Assembly: GCF_023347255.1 (NCBI RefSeq)
Contig: NZ_CP094466.1
Span: 2,232,001-2,296,000 of the forward strand
From: Faecalibacterium sp. I4-3-84
Lineage (GTDB): Bacteria > Bacillota > Clostridia > Oscillospirales > Ruminococcaceae
DNA: 64,000 nt
Reading direction: 5' to 3'
Below are positions 24,703-31,969 of this stretch, piece by piece (position 1 is the stretch's first letter; every line of letters starts with the position of its first letter). Made by a program: the position numbers and the translations under genes. The notes beneath the pieces were generated by a model. The model saw only the letters and a program-made list of their open reading frames with translations. It did no database searches and was not told the origin of the DNA.

Positions 24703-25716
24703 GTGATCGAGATCAAACATCTTTCCAAGACCTTCCAGATGAAGGACGGCGCGGTGAATGCGCTGAAGGACATCAACCTCACCATCCCGGATGGTTCCAT
24801 TTATGGCATCATCGGCATGTCCGGTGCAGGTAAATCCACGCTGGTGCGCTGCATCAACCTGCTGGAGCGCCCCACCGAGGGCAGCGTTGTGATCGACGGC
24901 ACCGCTATGGAGACTTTAAACGCAGCCCAGCTGCGTGAGCGCCGCCGCGAGATCACCATGATCTTCCAGCAGTTCAATCTGCTGATGCAGCGCAGCTGCC
25001 TGAAGAACATCTGCTTCCCCATGGAGCTGGCCGGTGTGAAAAAGGCGGATGCCGAAAAGCGTGCCAGAGAGCTGCTGGAAGTGGTGGGCCTGCCCGATAA
25101 GGCTAACGCCTACCCGGCACAGCTGTCCGGCGGCCAGAAGCAGCGCATTGCCATTGCCCGTGCACTGGCAACGGACCCCAAAGTTCTGCTCTGCGATGAA
25201 GCCACCAGCGCACTGGACCCCAACACCACCCATGCGATCCTGACCCTGATCAAGGACATCAACAAGAAGCTGGGCATCACGGTGGTGGTCATCACCCATC
25301 AGATGAGCGTTGTGGAAGAGATCTGCGATCACGTTGCTATTCTGGACGGCGGCGTTGTGGTGGAGGAAGGCTCCGTGCAGGAGATCTTCTCGAACCCCAA
25401 AACGCCCGCAGCAAAGCGTCTGGTGGCACCCAACGGCGGCAGCGCCGCGCGGGATCTGTCCAGTTTTGCACCGGACGACCATGTGGTGCGCGTCACCTTC
25501 AACGGTTCGTCCACGGCAAAACCGCTGGTGGCAAGCCTTGCCGCAGAAAAAGGCATTCTGGTGTCGGTGCTCAGCGCCGACACCCGCGACCTGAGCGGTC
25601 AGTGCTACGGCTCCATGCTGCTCAAGCTGCCCGCTGATGTGGAGCAGGCAAAGCAGGCTGCGGCCTATATGCGCGCCCAGCCCGGCATTACGGTAGAGGA
25701 GGTGACCGGCGAATGA
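24703..25716 (+). CDS. metN: Methionine ABC transporter ATPase MetN
   Basis: 337 residues from GTG 24703, preceded by AAGGAG. Walker A Gly-Met-Ser-Gly-Ala-Gly-Lys-Ser-Thr (38-46), signature Leu-Ser-Gly-Gly-Gln-Lys-Gln-Arg, Walker B Leu-Leu-Cys-Asp-Glu-Ala-Thr-Ser. The C-terminal ~75 residues form the NIL/ACT-like regulatory domain found in MetN, which binds methionine and inhibits transport. ATGA overlap with metI. Confidence 0.94.
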   Translation: MIEIKHLSKTFQMKDGAVNALKDINLTIPDGSIYGIIGMSGAGKSTLVRCINLLERPTEGSVVIDGTAMETLNAAQLRERRREITMIFQQFNLLMQRSCLKNICFPMELAGVKKADAEKRARELLEVVGLPDKANAYPAQLSGGQKQRIAIARALATDPKVLLCDEATSALDPNTTHAILTLIKDINKKLGITVVVITHQMSVVEEICDHVAILDGGVVVEEGSVQEIFSNPKTPAAKRLVAPNGGSAARDLSSFAPDDHVVRVTFNGSSTAKPLVASLAAEKGILVSVLSADTRDLSGQCYGSMLLKLPADVEQAKQAAAYMRAQPGITVEEVTGE

Positions 25717-26369
25717 GTATTGCAGATTACGGCTTTGCCATCTGGGAGACCTTTTATGTGACGGTCCTTTCCACCGCGTTTGCGCTGGTGCTGGGCCTGC
25801 CGCTGGGTGTGCTGCTGGTGGCCGGTGATAAGGACGGCATTCTGCCGCTGCCCGGCTGGCTGATGCACATTCTCAACATCGTTATCAACATCCTGCGCAG
25901 TGTTCCGTTCCTGATCCTGATGATCTGTGTATTCCCGCTTACCCGTGCCATCGTGGGCACCACGGTAGGTACCAAAGCCACCATCGTTCCGCTGGTGGTG
26001 GCAGCCTTCCCGTTCGTGGCACGTCTGGTGGAGACCAGCCTGCGCGAACTGGACGAGGGCGTGGTGGAAGCCGCCCAGAGCATGGGCGCAACGCCGTTCC
26101 AGATCATTACCAAGGTGATGATCCCGGAATGCCTGCCCGGCCTGATCTCCAGCATGACCACCGCACTGACCACCATTCTGGGCTACTCGGCCATGTCCGG
26201 TGTCATTGGCGGCGGCGGTCTGGGCAAGATCGCTTTGTCCTACGGCTATTACCGCTACCAGACCGATATCATGATCGTGTGTGTCATTTTGCTGGTGCTG
26301 ATGGTTCAGGTGTTCCAGACTTTGGGCACTGCCTGGGCCACCAGAAGCGATAAGCGGCTGCGGAAGTAA
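25713..26369 (+). CDS. metI: Methionine ABC transporter permease MetI
   Basis: 218 residues, five transmembrane helices, with Asn-Ile-Leu-Arg-Ser-Val-Pro-Phe-Leu-Ile-Leu and the coupling-loop motif Glu-Ala-Ala-Gln-Ser-Met-Gly-Ala typical of MetI. Translationally coupled to metN. Its stop codon overlaps the first bases of a dispersed repeat. Confidence 0.94.
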   Translation: MSIADYGFAIWETFYVTVLSTAFALVLGLPLGVLLVAGDKDGILPLPGWLMHILNIVINILRSVPFLILMICVFPLTRAIVGTTVGTKATIVPLVVAAFPFVARLVETSLRELDEGVVEAAQSMGATPFQIITKVMIPECLPGLISSMTTALTTILGYSAMSGVIGGGGLGKIALSYGYYRYQTDIMIVCVILLVLMVQVFQTLGTAWATRSDKRLRK

Positions 26370-26504
26370 CTCCTTCAGTCGCACTTCGTGCGCCAGCTCC
26401 CTCGGAGAGGGAGCCTCTGGCGAAGAGGAAAACTTTCCGGTATTGCCAAAGCCTCCCTCTTTGAGGGAAGTGGCAAAGCCGAAAGGCTTTGACGGAAGGA
26501 GTTC
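26368..26504. repeat. Dispersed MITE-like hairpin repeat, family 1 copy b
   Basis: 137 bp between metI and metY. Terminal inverted repeats AACTCCTTCAGTC / GACGGAAGGAGTT. Internal hairpins CGCACTTCGTGCG, CTCCCTCGGAGAGGGAG and GCAAAGCCGAAAGGCTTTG. The left end uses the last two bases of the metI stop codon. Confidence 0.8.
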
Positions 26505-26547
26505 TCTCCTCATTTCGCCCCCGGACGGGAACTAAAATTTAACGTTT

Positions 26548-26588
26548 CAATTCCCCGCCGGAGGCCGCTGCACTCCTGCGGGGAATTG
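26548..26588 (+). promoter_or_regulatory. Leader hairpin upstream of metY
   Basis: Perfect 11-bp stem CAATTCCCCGC/GCGGGGAATTG with a 19-nt loop, 36 nt before the metY start. No T tract follows. Could be a stability or regulatory hairpin; no known riboswitch consensus recognised. Confidence 0.5.
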
Positions 26589-26624
26589 TGCTATATGGAC
26601 AAACCCAGTAAAGGAGTATGTAGT

Positions 26625-27899
26625 ATGAATCGTGATACCATCTGTGTGCAGGGCGGTTACACCCCCGGCAACGGCGAACCCCGCCAGATCCCCATTGTTC
26701 AGTCCACCACCTTCAAGTATGCCACCAGCGAAGACATGGGCAAGCTGTTCGATCTGGAAGCTGACGGCTACTTCTATTCCCGTCTGCAGAACCCCACCTG
26801 CGACCTTGTGGCTAAGAAGATCTGCGAGCTGGAAGGCGGCACTGCCGCTATGCTGACCAGCAGCGGTCAGGCTGCAAACTTCTTTGCCCTGTTCAATCTC
26901 TGCGAAGCAGGCGACCACATCGTGGCATCCAGTACCATCTACGGCGGCACCTTCAACCTGATCTCCGTCACCATGAAGAAGATGGGCATTGAAGCCACCT
27001 TTGTGGACCCGCTGTGCACCGAGGAAGAATTGAACGCCGCATTCCAGCCCAACACCAAGGTGGTGTTCGGCGAGACCATCGCAAACCCGGCCCTGACCGT
27101 GCTGGACATTGAGAAGTTTGCCAAGGCTGCTCACGCCCACGGTGTGCCGCTGATCGTGGACAACACCTTCCCCACGCCGGTCAACTGCCGCCCCTTTGAG
27201 TGGGGCGCGGATATCGTGACCCACTCCACCACCAAGTACATGGACGGTCATGGCGCGGTGCTGGGCGGTGCCATCGTGGACGGCGGCAAGTTCGACTGGA
27301 TGGCCCACGCTGAGAAGTTCCCCGGCCTGTGCACCCCGGACGACAGCTACCACGGCATCACCTACGCCGAGCGTTTCGGCAAAGAGGGTGCCTTTATCAC
27401 CAAGGCTACCGCGCAGCTGATGCGTGACTTTGGCTCCATGCAGTCGCCCATGAACGCCTACATGCTGAACCTCGGTTTGGAAAGCCTGCATGTCCGGATG
27501 CAGCGCCACTGTGCCAACGGCATGGCCGTGGCAGAGTTCCTTGAAAGCCATCCCAAGGTGGCCTACGTGAACTACTGCGGCCTGGAGTCCAGCCCGTACC
27601 ATGCACTGGCTGAAAAATACTTGCCGAACGGCAGCTGCGGCGTGGTCAGCTTTGGTCTGGCCGGCGGCCGTGAGGCTGCAAGCATCTTTATGAAGAACCT
27701 GAAGCTGGCAGCCATCGAGACCCATGTGGCCGATGCCCGCACCTGTTGCCTGAACCCTGCATCCAGCACCCACCGCCAGATGAACGATGAGCAGCTGAAA
27801 GCCGCTGGTGTGCCCGCAGAGCTGGTGCGCATGAGCTGCGGTCTGGAAAGCAGCGAAGACCTCATCGCAGATATTGCACAGGCGCTGGATAAGATCTAA
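26625..27899 (+). CDS. metY: O-acetylhomoserine aminocarboxypropyltransferase (sulfhydrylase)
   Basis: 424 residues from ATG 26625 (AAGGAG 8 nt upstream). Cys/Met-metabolism PLP enzyme with the long MetY form: Tyr-Phe-Tyr-Ser-Arg-Leu-Gln-Asn-Pro-Thr, Ser-Ser-Gly-Gln-Ala-Ala-Asn, Val-Asp-Asn-Thr-Phe, and the PLP lysine in Thr-His-Ser-Thr-Thr-Lys-Tyr. It makes homocysteine from O-acetylhomoserine and sulfide. Partner of the acetyl-type MetA downstream. Confidence 0.93.
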   Translation: MNRDTICVQGGYTPGNGEPRQIPIVQSTTFKYATSEDMGKLFDLEADGYFYSRLQNPTCDLVAKKICELEGGTAAMLTSSGQAANFFALFNLCEAGDHIVASSTIYGGTFNLISVTMKKMGIEATFVDPLCTEEELNAAFQPNTKVVFGETIANPALTVLDIEKFAKAAHAHGVPLIVDNTFPTPVNCRPFEWGADIVTHSTTKYMDGHGAVLGGAIVDGGKFDWMAHAEKFPGLCTPDDSYHGITYAERFGKEGAFITKATAQLMRDFGSMQSPMNAYMLNLGLESLHVRMQRHCANGMAVAEFLESHPKVAYVNYCGLESSPYHALAEKYLPNGSCGVVSFGLAGGREAASIFMKNLKLAAIETHVADARTCCLNPASSTHRQMNDEQLKAAGVPAELVRMSCGLESSEDLIADIAQALDKI

Positions 27900-27907
27900 A
27901 AGGTGAG

Positions 27908-28037
27908 TTCAGCAGCATCTATCGGTTCCGGCCCTTCTCGTAAAAACGCGTTTGGAGCACCCCGCAGGGCGCGACAAACGCAAAATATAAAAAATAAATT
28001 CCGCTGAAGATAGCCAGAGCGTCAGCGGAGGCTATTC
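27908..28037. repeat. Dispersed structured repeat, family 2 copy a
   Basis: About 130 bp between metY and metA. It resembles 30941-31063: both carry GGTT-CGGCC-TTC, an A-rich run, a hairpin, ATATAAAAATAAA-TTC, GCTGAA-A-AGCCA-AGCG and end in GGCTATTC. The hairpin here is GCGTTTG/CAAACGC (27948-27981). See findings for the compensatory changes. Confidence 0.65.
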
Positions 28038-28059
28038 TAAATCGTTAGGAGTACGAACT

Positions 28060-28992
28060 ATGCCGCTGATCATCCCCAAGACCCTGCCTGCTTACGATGC
28101 CCTCTACAACGAAAATATCTTCGTCATGCATCGTGAGCGCGCCCTTGCCCAGCACATCCGCCCGCTGGAGATCCTGATCCTGAACCTGATGCCCACCAAG
28201 ATCACCACCGAGACCCAGATCGCCCGTCTGCTGGCAAATACCCCGCTGCAGGTGCACATGACCCTGCTGCAGACGGCCAGCCATGCGGCGACCCACGTTT
28301 CGGCAGCACACCTCGAATCGTTCTATAAGAACTTCAACGAGGTGAAGAACAACCGCTACGACGGCATGATCATCACCGGCGCACCGGTGGAGACCATGGA
28401 CTTTGAGCAGGTGGATTACTGGCCGGAGCTGTGCGAGATCATGGACTTCAGCGAGACGAACGTCTACTCCACCCTGCATGTGTGCTGGGGCGCACAGGCG
28501 GGCCTGTACTACCACTACGGCGTGCACAAGCAGCTGCTGCCGGAAAAGATGTTCGGCGTGTTCGAGCACCGGGTCACCCGCCCGTCGAACCCTTTGGTGC
28601 GCGGCTTTGACGAGGTGTTCTATGCGCCCCACAGCCGCCACACCGGCATCAGCCGCGAGGATGTGGACAACTGTAAGGCTTTGCGCATCCTTGCCGAGAG
28701 CGATGCTGCCGGGCCCTTCCTTATGAGCACCGAGAACGGACGGCAGATCTTTGTCACCGGCCACCCGGAATATGACAAATACACGCTGGATTCAGAGTAC
28801 CGCCGCGATGTGGACAAGGGCCTGCCCATCCATGTGCCGGTGAATTACTACCCAGACGATGATCCCACAAAGCCGCCGCTGTTCCGCTGGCGTGCCCACG
28901 CCCACCTGCTGTATGAGAACTGGCTGAACTACTATGTCTACCAGAACACCCCCTACGATCTGGGCGAGATCCAGCGCGTGAAGCACGAATAA
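28060..28992 (+). CDS. metA: Homoserine O-acetyltransferase, MetA type
   Basis: 310 residues. MetA-fold enzyme with catalytic Cys142 in His-Val-Cys-Trp-Gly-Ala-Gln-Ala and a late Gly-His-Pro-Glu-Tyr-Asp. Residue 111 is Glu (Gly-Ala-Pro-Val-Glu). Established work shows Glu111 confers acetyl-CoA specificity and Gly111 succinyl-CoA, so this is an acetyltransferase despite MetA homology. This matches the O-acetylhomoserine-using MetY next door. Confidence 0.93.
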   Translation: MPLIIPKTLPAYDALYNENIFVMHRERALAQHIRPLEILILNLMPTKITTETQIARLLANTPLQVHMTLLQTASHAATHVSAAHLESFYKNFNEVKNNRYDGMIITGAPVETMDFEQVDYWPELCEIMDFSETNVYSTLHVCWGAQAGLYYHYGVHKQLLPEKMFGVFEHRVTRPSNPLVRGFDEVFYAPHSRHTGISREDVDNCKALRILAESDAAGPFLMSTENGRQIFVTGHPEYDKYTLDSEYRRDVDKGLPIHVPVNYYPDDDPTKPPLFRWRAHAHLLYENWLNYYVYQNTPYDLGEIQRVKHE

Positions 28993-28998
28993 ATGCAC

Positions 28999-29039
28999 AA
29001 AAACCGGTATTGCGTCAAAATTGCGCGATACCGGTTTTT
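28999..29039 (+). terminator. Terminator of metA
   Basis: Perfect 12-bp stem AAAAACCGGTAT/ATACCGGTTTTT. Its loop and 3' arm also contain the -35 region of the next promoter. Confidence 0.85.
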
Positions 29040-29049
29040 ATGTTATACT
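29021..29049 (+). promoter_or_regulatory. Promoter of the toxin-like peptide gene
   Basis: TTGCGC (29021-29026), 17 nt, TATACT (29044-29049). Predicted start near 29056. The leader can fold GCGG (29056-29059) with CCGC (29079-29082), enclosing a C/T-rich stretch complementary in part to the ribosome site. Confidence 0.65.
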
Positions 29050-29091
29050 GTTTCTGCGGCCCTTCTCCATTCCCCTAACCGCGGAAAGGAG

Positions 29092-29121
29092 GTGGTAACC
29101 AATGGAAGCCTTCATCTCATT
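29092..29121. repeat. Direct repeat DRa (covers the peptide start region)
   Basis: GTGGTAACCA then, after a short variable stretch holding the ATG, GCCTTCATCTCATT. It recurs at 29257-29287 as DRb in the same orientation. Confidence 0.85.
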
Positions 29122-29206
29122 TATACAGACTGTCGGAGCAGAGGTAGTTGCCTACTATCTGTGCAAGTGGCTTGACAGCCTGTTCTTCAAGGGCAGTAAG
29201 CACTAA
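29102..29206 (+). CDS. 34-residue membrane peptide, candidate type I toxin
   Basis: ATG 29102 with a strong AAAGGAGG site (29085-29092) 9 nt upstream, stop TAA 29204. One hydrophobic helix (Val-Val-Ala-Tyr-Tyr-Leu-Cys-Lys-Trp-Leu-Asp region) between an acidic N-terminus and a basic C-terminus (Lys-Gly-Ser-Lys-His), the size and layout of Fst/TxpA-like toxins. The translation-start region is repeated downstream of the shared terminator, where a convergent promoter would make a complementary antisense RNA. Toxicity is inference; the architecture is directly visible. Confidence 0.7.
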   Translation: MEAFISFIQTVGAEVVAYYLCKWLDSLFFKGSKH

Positions 29207-29212
29207 CTCAAG

Positions 29213-29252
29213 AAGCCCCCCGGTAGTATCAGTACCGGGGGGCTTTTGGTTT
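29213..29252. terminator. Shared bidirectional terminator of the toxin-like mRNA and antisense RNA
   Basis: Perfect 13-bp stem AAGCCCCCCGGTA/TACCGGGGGGCTT with a 7-nt loop. TTTTGGTTTTTT follows on plus; a weaker CTTCTTGAGTT follows on minus. Confidence 0.9.
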
Positions 29253-29256
29253 TTTC

Positions 29257-29287
29257 GTGGTAACCACGGAACAGGCCTTCATCTCAT
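29257..29287. repeat. Direct repeat DRb (antisense RNA side)
   Basis: GTGGTAACCA and GGCCTTCATCTCATT, matching DRa at 29092-29121 with small differences in the middle (ACGGAACAG versus ATGGAA). Confidence 0.85.
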
Positions 29288-29298
29288 TGCCTATCTTT

Positions 29299-29326
29299 AG
29301 TATATGCAGTTTTGGGCAAAAGTCAA
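29299..29326 (-). promoter_or_regulatory. Promoter of the antisense RNA
   Basis: On the minus strand TTGACT (29326-29321), 16 nt, TATACT (29304-29299), close to sigma-A consensus. No protein gene follows before the shared terminator, which points to an RNA product. Confidence 0.75.
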
Positions 29327-29341
29327 GCGATGAAATGTAAA

Positions 29342-29926
29342 TTATTTTTTACGCCTTACCGGCTTTTTCTTGCGCACGCTGTAGCCAAAGGTGCCCAGCT
29401 TTTTGCCCAGTGCCAGATAGTCACCGTGGCTGTAGACGATGAGCTTTGCCTTTTCGAGACACAGCTTGCCGTTTTCGTCCAGCAGGCTTTCGTCCACATC
29501 ACAGGCCACCACTTCGGCAAGGAACAGGTCGTGGCTGCCCAGCGGGATCACCTGAGTTACCTTGCATTCCAGATTGACCGGGCTTTCTACCAGAATGGGG
29601 CAGTCGGTCAGCACGCTGCCGGGGGCAGAATGCAGGCCGCAGGCGGCAAATTTATCCACATCACGGCCGCTTTTCACGCCGCACCAGTCCACCGAACGCA
29701 CCAGCGCTTCGGTGGGCAGATTGATGGCAAACTGTCCGCTTTCCTTGATGAGGTGGTGGCTGTAGCGCTCCGGCCGAACGCTGATGGACACCATGCTGGG
29801 CTGGGTGCAGATGGTGCCCGTCCAGCCGATGGTGATGAGATTGGGCTTTTCCAGCCCGCCGCAGGACACCAGTACCGGCGGTTCCGGGTTCAGCAGGGTG
29901 CTGCCCCGCCAGCTCTGTTTGCTCAT
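29342..29926 (-). CDS. Flavin reductase family protein (FMN-binding split barrel)
   Basis: 194 residues, ATG 29926 overlapping the stop of the upstream glycosyltransferase gene. Pattern of small FMN flavoreductases: Leu-Val-Ser-Cys-Gly, Ile-Thr-Ile-Gly-Trp-Thr-Gly-Thr, Val-Ser-Ile-Ser-Val-Arg-Pro-Glu-Arg-Tyr-Ser and Phe-Ala-Ile-Asn-Leu-Pro, ending in a Lys/Arg-rich tail. Probably reduces flavin with NAD(P)H in the cytosol; partner unknown. Confidence 0.85.
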   Translation of the reverse strand: MSKQSWRGSTLLNPEPPVLVSCGGLEKPNLITIGWTGTICTQPSMVSISVRPERYSHHLIKESGQFAINLPTEALVRSVDWCGVKSGRDVDKFAACGLHSAPGSVLTDCPILVESPVNLECKVTQVIPLGSHDLFLAEVVACDVDESLLDENGKLCLEKAKLIVYSHGDYLALGKKLGTFGYSVRKKKPVRRKK

Positions 29927-30903
29927 CCGTGATACTTCCTTTCGTAGGGTGCCCAGGTGCGCTCGCTGATGATGTAGCGAGGGCGGGCTTTCGTCTCCAT
30001 ATAAATTTTACCGATATACTCGCCGATCACGCCTAAGCACACCAGCTGCACGCCGCCCACAAAGCAGACGATGCAGATAGTGGAGGCCCAGCCGGCCACC
30101 ACGCTGCCCATGGCAGCTTCGATGATGGCCCAGATGACTCCGATAAAGCTGATCAGGCTCACAAAGATGCCAGATCCGGTAATAAGGCGGATGGGCTTGT
30201 TGGAAAGACTGGTGATGCCGTCAAAGGCAAGGGCCAGCATCTTGCTCAGCGGATAGTGGCTCTCACCGGCAAGGCGTTCGTGGCGCTCATAGGTGACTAC
30301 CTCGCTCTTGAAGCCAACCAGCGGCACCATGCCGCGCAGGAAAATGTTCACTTCCCTGTAGTCGGCAAAGCTTTCCAGCACACGGGTGCTGATGAGGCGG
30401 TAGTCTGCGTGGTTGAACACGATGTCTGCGCCCAGAGCGTTCATCAAATGGTAAAAGCCCTCGGCGGTGAAGCGCTTGAAGAAGGTGTCTGTATCGCGGC
30501 GGCTGCGCACGCCGTAGACCACCTCGGCACCGTCCAGATACTTTTTAACCATCTCGTCCATGGCGTTGATGTCGTCCTGACCATCGCAGTCGATGGAAAT
30601 GGTAACATCGCAGGTGCCGCTGTGCAGTGCTTCCATCAAGCCTGCCAGCACGGCGTTCTGGTGGCCGCGGTTGCGGCTCTGGGAAATGCCGATGTAGTGC
30701 TCGTCCTGTGCGGCAAAACTCTGGATCAGTTCCCATGTCTTGTCTTTGGAGCCGTCGTTCACGAACAGCACCCGGCTCTTCTCGCTCACAAGGCCCTGTG
30801 CGGCAAGGCCGCTGATCTTTTCCAGAAACATGGGCGCTGTAATGGGCAGCACCTGCTCCTCGTTGTAGCAGGGGATCACGATCCATAAAATCGGTTTTGA
30901 CAT
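29923..30903 (-). CDS. Family 2 glycosyltransferase, GtrB/DPM1-like
   Basis: 326 residues. Trp-Ile-Val-Ile-Pro-Cys-Tyr-Asn-Glu-Glu start, Val-Asn-Asp-Gly-Ser-Lys-Asp, and Ser-Ile-Asp-Cys-Asp-Gly-Gln-Asp in place of the usual Met-Asp-Ala-Asp-Leu-Gln. Two C-terminal transmembrane helices. Predicted undecaprenyl-phosphate sugar transferase. Coupled by ATGA to the flavin reductase, an unexpected pairing. Confidence 0.87.
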   Translation of the reverse strand: MSKPILWIVIPCYNEEQVLPITAPMFLEKISGLAAQGLVSEKSRVLFVNDGSKDKTWELIQSFAAQDEHYIGISQSRNRGHQNAVLAGLMEALHSGTCDVTISIDCDGQDDINAMDEMVKKYLDGAEVVYGVRSRRDTDTFFKRFTAEGFYHLMNALGADIVFNHADYRLISTRVLESFADYREVNIFLRGMVPLVGFKSEVVTYERHERLAGESHYPLSKMLALAFDGITSLSNKPIRLITGSGIFVSLISFIGVIWAIIEAAMGSVVAGWASTICIVCFVGGVQLVCLGVIGEYIGKIYMETKARPRYIISERTWAPYERKYHG

Positions 30904-30940
30904 ATTTAAAAATACTCCTATATTAAAAATAACAAGAGGA

Positions 30941-31063
30941 TGCCGCTGACGGTTACGGCCTTCCAGTGAAAAAGAGTTTGAGAAAATCCGTAGATTTTTC
31001 TAAAACTCAAATATAAAAATAAAATTCAAGCTGAATACAGCCAAAGCGCACGCGGCGGCTATT
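30941..31063. repeat. Dispersed structured repeat, family 2 copy b
   Basis: Aligns with 27908-28037 along its length. Its hairpin is GAGTTTGAGAAAA (30974-30986) with TTTTCTAAAACTC (30996-31008), one mismatch. It lies between two minus-strand genes, so its orientation does not follow transcription. Confidence 0.65.
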
Positions 31064-31070
31064 CAAATGG

Positions 31071-31751
31071 TCACTGCACCATTTGCCTCAGTACCTCAGG
31101 CTCCAGCAGCTTGAAGCTGCTTTTGTAGGTGTCCAGCAGGCCGTCCCGCTGCATCTGGCTCAGCTCGCGGGAGAGAGCACTGCGGTCACAGTTCAGGTAA
31201 TCTGCCAGCTGGATGCGGGAGAACGGGATGCTGAAGGTCAGGCTGCCAGCCCGCTCGGCTTCACTGAGCAGATAGGCGCACACTTTGGCCCGCAGGCTTT
31301 TGAGCACCAGCAGGTCGATGCGGCGGGAGAGGGAAAAATATTTATCGCTGATGGTGCGCACCAGATTGCGCAATGTCTGCTGGTGCGCCGGACTGCCATC
31401 CGAAAGCAGCAGCCGCTCGTAGGGAATCAGCAGCACCTCGCAGGGCACCGAAGCCACCACCGTGACCGGGCTTGCCAGACTGGAACCGCTCAGCACATCG
31501 CCGAACACGCCGCCCGGTTCCATGTGGGTGATAGGAATGCGCGCACCCTGCGGCCCGGGACGGTAGGCTTCCAGCTCACCGGACAGCACGATGCCCACCC
31601 TGCGGTTGGGTTCGCCCGCCAGAACAAGCGCTTCGCCTTTGCCGTAGCTGCGCATAACGGAACCCAGCTGGGCCAGCAGGGTCTGCAGCTCTTCAGGGGT
31701 CAGACCATTGAATAAAGAGGTGGAGCATAACAGCGGAAGAAAGTTTTTCAT
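31071..31751 (-). CDS. Crp/Fnr family transcriptional regulator
   Basis: 226 residues from ATG 31751 (GTG 31757 possible; weak ribosome site). An N-terminal cyclic-nucleotide-binding-like beta roll (Gly-Lys-Gly-Glu-Ala-Leu-Val-Leu-Ala-Gly-Glu-Pro, Ile-Val-Leu-Ser-Gly-Glu-Leu-Glu-Ala) is followed by a C-terminal winged helix with Gln-Leu-Ala-Asp-Tyr-Leu-Asn-Cys-Asp-Arg-Ser-Ala-Leu-Ser-Arg-Glu-Leu. No Fnr-type N-terminal Cys cluster, so an O2-sensing Fe-S cluster is unlikely. Divergent from the binding-protein gene at 31970, its likely target. Confidence 0.88.
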   Translation of the reverse strand: MKNFLPLLCSTSLFNGLTPEELQTLLAQLGSVMRSYGKGEALVLAGEPNRRVGIVLSGELEAYRPGPQGARIPITHMEPGGVFGDVLSGSSLASPVTVVASVPCEVLLIPYERLLLSDGSPAHQQTLRNLVRTISDKYFSLSRRIDLLVLKSLRAKVCAYLLSEAERAGSLTFSIPFSRIQLADYLNCDRSALSRELSQMQRDGLLDTYKSSFKLLEPEVLRQMVQ

Positions 31752-31798
31752 CACAATTCCGTGGGAAAGATCCGGCTTCCCACAGCCCTCCTGCAATT

Positions 31799-31816
31799 CC
31801 GTTGCACACGCAACGG
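31799..31816. promoter_or_regulatory. Candidate Crp/Fnr-type operator
   Basis: Perfect palindrome CCGTTGC-ACAC-GCAACGG, 7-bp arms, 48 nt upstream of the Crp-like gene and in the divergent gap to the lipoprotein gene. Arm size and spacing fit a Crp-family dimer. Inference. Confidence 0.5.
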
Positions 31817-31969
31817 TATTTTTGACTCTATTATAGTAAACTTAGACCCGCAAAGCAAATGATTTTGCAAATTTGCCTTGTAAAAAATATGAAAAGACCG
31901 ACCCATGGTTCTGTGCAAAATTTTCAGGCACAAAACGGCGCGGTCTTGTGAGGAAAGAGGGAACCCCGC

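Larger units (their letters stand above)
29213..29292 (-). ncRNA. Predicted antisense RNA (RNA II-like antitoxin)
   Basis: Predicted from the promoter TTGACT-16 nt-TATACT on the minus strand (29326 to 29299), starting near 29292 and ending at the shared terminator, about 80 nt. Its 5' part is the reverse complement of DRb (29257-29287) and can therefore pair with DRa, the ribosome-binding and start region of the peptide mRNA. The terminator stem gives a second pairing site. This is the par/Fst RNA I-RNA II geometry. Confidence 0.6.
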
